From: Drosophila persimilis
Lineage: Eukaryota > Arthropoda > Insecta > Diptera > Drosophilidae
Length of the DNA: 64,000 nucleotides
Direction: 5' to 3'
NCBI RefSeq assembly: GCF_003286085.1
Contig: NW_020825288.1
Coordinates: 4,154,001 to 4,218,000 of the forward strand
Part shown: one piece after another, positions 58,801 to 64,000 of the stretch
How positions within the stretch are numbered: the stretch's first letter is position 1
Layout of the letters: every line of letters begins with the position of its first letter
Notes under the pieces: model-generated
Seen by the model: the letters and a program-made list of their open reading frames with translations, nothing else
Told to the model about the DNA's origin: nothing
The model's database searches: none
Program-made: the position numbers and the translations under genes

Positions 58801-60634
58801 TAGACGGAGGAGCATCTTGGCCTTGCCTCTGCGGCAAGAGTTGGCGGCAGCTCTTGAAAAGAGCAGGCCTCGACTCGTACTGGCTGGTGCGGGCACTCAA
58901 CCTTGTTAGCTTTTAGGATTCTGGTGGCACTGAACCGCAAATTCGCAATTAACTATTCGATTGAAACTGAAACGAGATACAAATGATTCGATGATGATGT
59001 ATCTGCTGTGGCAGGATGGTTGATAGATGGAAAGACTGGTGCAGGAAGACGGTGAAAGTCAAAGAGAATAAGTACTCTGTTTCGTCCATCATTTTAATTA
59101 ATAAATGGCAAAAACAATAAAATCATCATTTGACAAAAGGTTTCCATTTTGCGGGCAGGAAACACACAATCACAATCACAACACAACACAAACTCAAATA
59201 GAAATCCCAAAGACTTGCAACAAATTAATCAAGTGCCATCCGGACGGAGGGGACACTCAGGGATACGGTCACTGGATTCGGCATTTGCATAATGTCAAAT
59301 GCACTTTGTTCCGGGTAGCGGGGCTCGACGTTTGTTTGTGAAAATATAAATTTTGACTTAAATCAACAATGGAGCCCCACTCTCCTTCTCCTTCTCCTTT
59401 TCCTGCGCTCTATGCGGCTTGACCTTTGGCCTTTTGATTGTTTTTATGGGGGAGGGAGGGGGAGGACATCATTTTACATATATTTGTCCGAAGAGTTATG
59501 CAAATGAAACAAACGAAAGTTCTTTGTCTTGTGGCCGAGGCAGGGGCCTTAAAGTTATTATTTGCTCTATTTATTATGCATTGAAGTTGCGTCAAGTGCA
59601 GAAGCTTTCTCTCTCTCCCTCTCCCTCACTCTCGCTCTCCGTCAAAGAGCCCATAATTATTATTTATATTTCGTCCTTAGGGGACAAGCCGCACACGCAA
59701 ATTTAACCACATGAAACAGTCCGTGTAATTAAGAGTCCTGGCTACGGAAATAACACTTTCGAGCGGACAGTTCTGGGCCCAGGAATAGCTGACAATCGGC
59801 ACGTGATTTGACTGTGAAAATTGTTCTCTGTTCCACATCCTGTCGTGGTCCTGTCTCCCCTCCAGGCTCCTGAACCTGTGTGACCCTCAGCTCCGCGCTG
59901 CGTGTGATTTAAAAATAATTAAACACGTACAGCGAATAACTGTAATTTCCAGGGTGGGGGTAGGGGGGCAGAAGCCGAAGTCGAAGCAAGAGGCCCAACA
60001 ACAAGGACGGGCAGAATTTTAAAATTAACATTTTTATTTATTTGAAATCAACGCGTCGCCTCATTGAGTGCGCGGCGACCTTCTCTCTTCAGCTTCAGAA
60101 TACATCGGAGTCGCGTTGTCCTGATTACGATGGGCATCACGGAATCGCATAAAATACCCTTTGGGGCATTGGCGAAATCCAAATCGCCAAACGGTGCCGC
60201 TTGATGGTGACGGTGGCAATTATTTACATAGCCACATATTGAGCAGACCTGGAGCCCTGTGGCGGAGCATTGGATTACGGGTGCTCGTAGCGGATTTCCA
60301 TGTGAACGGACACCGCAACAATTCCATTCGCGTTCCATTCGCATTCGTGTGGCGATTCAGACAAAGCCATCCCACTAACTGGGATTTGGTGACTCTGAAT
60401 TGTCGCTCCCTCTCTCACTGGATCTCTGGTGGGGCAGATGGTGAGTGTCCCTCCCACTTCGGATCTGTCTCTCCCACTCTTTGGATCTCCGGCGTGTGGC
60501 AGCCATACGATATGCCAAAGGACTCTAGAGGGAATTGCCCAAACAGAGAGACGTCTATTACTCGAGTATCCAACAGGCACAGGCATGCAACAGTTTGCTC
60601 AGCGATCCTGTCTCTCCTCCATCTGACTGGCTGA

Positions 60635-60635
60635 C

Positions 60636-60678
<43 letters not shown>
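60635..60678 (+). repeat. TCTG tetranucleotide microsatellite
   Basis: About eleven tandem units with one change at the right end. Same motif as 18131-18168. Confidence 0.9.
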
Positions 60679-60682
<4 letters not shown>

Positions 60683-62832
60683 GGCAGGGGAAGTCGCCCT
60701 CATTCCGACTTGGCCATTGTGGATGCAGCGTTTCCGGAGCACTGCGGCACTGGGCATTGTAACCGGCTTAAGCGTCGCAACGTTGCATTCATTTACATCA
60801 ATGCTGTGGCCTCCTACACCGGAAGTGTCTCATTGACCGACCATCCGGCAGCATGCGCTGTCACGCCTCATGTCTTTACCCCACTGCTCCTCCAACTCCT
60901 GCTACACCTCCTTCTCCTTCTTCTCCTTTCCTGGCCGACCATCTGCCCCACTTCCTGCCCCAGCTCGTGCATTCAATGGGTGTTCGACCGACTGGGCTGT
61001 GGCTGTGTGTCTGTGTTTGTGTCTGGGTGTCTATTTGTGTACTCGACTGTCTGGGGCTCCACCTCCCTGTCAATGCTGTGCGACTAACGCATTAATCCTT
61101 GCTTTGATTTAAGTCCAATTTGTGTGACGCCCCAATGGGTGTGGCGTGGCGTGCAGTGGAGCCCATGTACTGCACATTGTTCTGCCCCTCCCCGAATAAG
61201 AGTGCATCTATCAGGACTCGACTCATAAGAGAACGAACAACAGGCTACACAGAGAGTCAACTAAACCCGTCTCTGGGAACAATGCAGTTTTTAATTCGAA
61301 TGTTCGGACAATGCAATCCCCTGTCCACTCCATTAAATGAAGGCTCACCTGTCCCCCGATTGGCTCCTGATTTATCATGCATAGGCCTGATTAAATGATG
61401 CTTGGTGGCTTCTGTCCCCATCCAGGGCCAGTGTGGTCATCAATCCTTTTGCATTCAGCATTCCATTCCTTCTCTGTGAAATAAGTAAACTATTTTTCCC
61501 CATGCTGCTCCTGGGATGCAGCCAATCTAATCGACTCCGTGCGTGAGGTGCCCCGGGGCCTGGCTCAGCTGTGCGTCGCGAGCTCTTTGAGCGTCCTGCC
61601 ACCTCAGCCCGTTCTCTCCCTGGACACGCAGCGGCCATTGTCCGCGTGGGCTAATGGCTGTCCCATCAGGACATTCACAGCCGGGTCCGGCCCCTCGGCG
61701 GTTCGCAGCTGGTCATTAAACGCAACGGTCTTTGCATCCAGCTGTTCATCAAGGTGTGTGGCCATTTCCGATGCTGTCAGTTGTTGTGATCACATCACGA
61801 TTGGGGCTCGCGGGCGCACGACTCTATCTCGCTGCCTACCATATTCGGTATAAGGATGGCTATCGGCGGGAGTCCTGCCTGAGTGGCAGTCGCTGTTGAC
61901 ATGCCGTTCAATTTAGAGGACAACACTTCCTGTTCGCGGCTCCAGCTGGACGGCGATTGGCGGCATCCCGGCGCGAGGCCATCGCTTGAACGGAAAGGAT
62001 CATTTAAGGTGGAAAACCACCGGCAGGATACCGGGAGGCATGTGATAGTCAGGTGATATCTTCTGTGCTCACACTTAAGTGTTGCAGTGATCCACGAGCC
62101 ATAAAAGATGGCTATTTCCATTGCAGTTTCTTTCATCTAAGAATTTAATGGCTAACCTTTTTTGGCATTGAAATAATGGAGCCCAGGAGTCAATGTCCGC
62201 CACTGCCTCGAGGCAGACTGAGAGGACAGTAGTCTTTTTATCAACAAAAAATTGCAGAATTGTCATTGTGCAATGAAATATAAATGTCAAACAGATTTTT
62301 GAAATTGTATTTCGCTTTTACCGCCGCAGTCTGTCGCTGTGGCTGTGGCTTTGGCATCGTCTTTGGTTCTGCTGCAAACGGATGCGGAAATGATAATGCA
62401 GTTGACGTAGAGCCGCACATACTGACTGCGGAAAATATCTGCACAGTGTACACATCTGTCGGGACTGGCTGGCCAGCTCTATCCACTCTTTGGCGTGGCA
62501 GCCAGCAGTAGCCCCGCGGCGAATCCAGCCCGCAAACAGTATATGCGCTGACAGACCCACTGAAAGACAGACAGACGTGCACAGACAGGCACAGACAGAC
62601 ATACAGATGGATGGATACTCCTCATGCGGGAAGATACACTGAGGGACAGAGAGATAGTGGGCGTGGGCCCTCCAATTCAATCAAAGTTGCAGTGGCAGTG
62701 GGAGTGGCAGTATCAGTGCCAGTGCCAGTCTCTGTTGCAGTTGCATTTTCAGTGGCGGTTTCTGTTTCTGTCGTTTTATGTGAAATAATAAATTTCATCT
62801 TGAAATTGATGGACTTTTGATGGCTGTAAGCT

Positions 62833-62838
62833 TATAAA
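62833..62838 (+). promoter_or_regulatory. Possible TATA box for the gene starting at 63647
   Basis: AGCTTATAAAGAAGCG, about 810 bases before the ATG. A GAGGTAAGTAAG donor-like site follows at about 62896, so a short non-coding first exon is possible. Weak evidence. Confidence 0.25.
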
Positions 62839-63518
62839 GAAGCGAGCTTCAAGAGAGCTTGTACACAGATGAGAGCTTTGAAACCAGTTTAAGCTTTCGG
62901 ATGAGGTAAGTAAGTAAGCCGAGGCACGACCGCCGATCGTGCAAACAGAATTGATCGTGAAGACTCGGCGAACGGTTCACTCAGCGGACGGATTGAATCG
63001 ATATAGTATAAATATATGCACAAAGAGAGCGAGAGGAAGAAAGAGAGAGGCAGACAGAGACAGCAACAGTGCGAAGAAAGAAAGAGCAACAAGTTTGCAA
63101 GTGGAAATTTTAATAACGAAATGCAGTGAATACCCGTCCCGTCCCGTCCCACGAATGCCACAAAACAAAAAGCCTAGACTTAAAATCAAAACCGAAATAA
63201 AATCAAAAATCAAAATCGTAGTTTAATCAAAAACTAATCGGAATCTGTGGCTCATTATGAGCACAAAAGACAGAAACAGTGTGAAACCAACGAAAATCTA
63301 CCAGAGCGAGAGCCGAAAGAGCCACAAAAACATCGTGAATCTAGTTTACAATTTTTGAAAAATCAAAAAAAAAAAAGAAAAAATAATAAAAAATAAACAG
63401 CAACAAGTGAAAGAGCCGAACAGAGACGGATAGAGCGGGAGGTGCCGCCTGCCCCGACAGCCAGAACGAGACGGCCGAACGACAGACCGAGACTTTCGCA
63501 GTTGAGGTTGATTTTTGC

Positions 63519-63665
63519 ATGCGAAAAGATACACATACAGCGCCACAGCACCAGCTAGAGCTACAGAGATACATCTGGAAGACAGCAGCCACAGTCCGGA
63601 GCCCGAAGAATTGTTATTATCCAGACAGGCAGACACACGCACCGAAATGGAGTACGAGAAAATGA
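63519..63665 (+). promoter_or_regulatory. Upstream ORF overlapping the main start codon
   Basis: ATG at 63519 opens a 48-codon ORF (MRKDTHTAPQHQLEL...) that ends with TGA at 63663-63665, past the presumed main ATG at 63647 and in another frame. Its start context is weak (T at -3), so scanning ribosomes could pass it. Confidence 0.4.
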
Positions 63666-63688
63666 TGTACCTGGCAAATAGCAGTGAG
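63647..63688 (+). CDS. First coding exon of a gene that continues beyond the window
   Basis: The exon encodes MEYEKMMYLANSSE and ends in phase 0 at a consensus donor (GAG|GTAAGTG). The start context is good (G at -3, G at +4), and the preceding several hundred bases read like a fly 5' UTR. The frame is open upstream to 63515 without another ATG. The product cannot be named from 14 residues; NSS could be a glycosylation site if the protein is a receptor. The following ~310 bases to the window end are intron, with TCTG/TGTC runs. No further exon was seen. Confidence 0.5.
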
Positions 63689-64000
63689 GTAAGTGAAATA
63701 TACACCGAGAAGATACTGTATCTGCATCTGTGGCTGTTGTTGTGTCTGTGTCTGTGTCTGTGTGGCGGAGAGTGGCACTTTTATGGGGGCCAGAGCACTA
63801 GAGCAACTACAGGCGGCCCGATGATAGCTGACAGTTGATAACCTTTTGCCAGCCCTTATCAGCCAGCGAAATGTATCTGTATCTCATCCAGTCCCTGCTG
63901 TGTAGCAGCAGCACTCGTACTCTGTGGTATGCTCGAGTTTTATGCGCAGTTTTTGATGGGGCCGCAGCTGCGTGTACGACGGCGTGTGCTGCTGATAGGA

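Larger units (their letters stand above)
52842..63518. other. Gene-poor region upstream of the gene starting at 63647
   Basis: No supported gene in 10.7 kb. Simple repeats include CACATC near 54185-54222, GGC at about 55989-56009, AGCTCC/CTCCTG at 56935-56975 and TCTG at 60635-60678. From about 62850 the sequence looks like a fly 5' leader: A-rich, few ATGs, many GAAAG and AACAG words. Long upstream sequence of this kind usually carries enhancers of a developmentally regulated gene; that is inference. Confidence 0.45.

Overview
The window is animal nuclear DNA from a fly of the genus Drosophila. Introns are short with GT-AG borders, coding exons are rich in Gln and Ala homopolymers, 3' UTRs carry AATAAA, and the proteins read as close relatives of the Drosophila unc80, YL-1, Sce, ALiX and btz products. 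The species cannot be fixed from this sequence. Some non-coding sequence looks repetitive, so it need not be D. melanogaster.

Layout. 1-5274: the last seven exons of unc80 (+). 5509-6744: YL-1/VPS72 (-), tail to tail with unc80. 7863-9174: an HSDL2-type peroxisomal dehydrogenase with an SCP2 domain (+). 9941-10475: a small unrecognised gene (+). 10932-12330: Sce, the PRC1 RING E3 (-). 18072-24598: a four-exon secreted protein of unknown function (+). Its 4.1-kb first intron holds a complete antisense two-exon gene (18615-20007) encoding ten 14-residue SQT repeats that resemble dynein light chain LC8 binding sites. 26686-26784: a 32-residue secreted peptide with its own TATA box (-). 28528-31523: ALiX (+). 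31739-32935: an HSPBAP1-type JmjC protein (-), with a small ORF just upstream on the same strand. 33504-36011: btz (+). 36923-39018: peroxisomal carnitine octanoyltransferase (-). 40400-43561: a REXO1-type exonuclease (+). 43950-63518 is almost gene-free, with one tRNA-Thr(CGT) at 52770-52841. At 63647 a first coding exon opens a gene that leaves the window.

Functionally the compact gene-rich part is mostly housekeeping: NALCN channel scaffold, chromatin (YL-1, Sce), ESCRT (ALiX), exon junction complex (btz), RNA decay (REXO1) and two peroxisomal enzymes ending in SKL. The two gene-poor parts look like introns or regulatory territory of neighbouring genes.

The most unusual signals are: (1) one dispersed repeat that sits immediately upstream of three unrelated genes (YL-1, Sce, ALiX), in the same orientation relative to each gene and at nearly the same distance; (2) the nested SQT-repeat gene; (3) the tiny TATA-driven secreted peptide; and (4) a 101-bp hAT-like miniature element with a perfect 8-bp target duplication.

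All exon joins were read by eye from splice sites and frame continuity. No alignment or database search was run.
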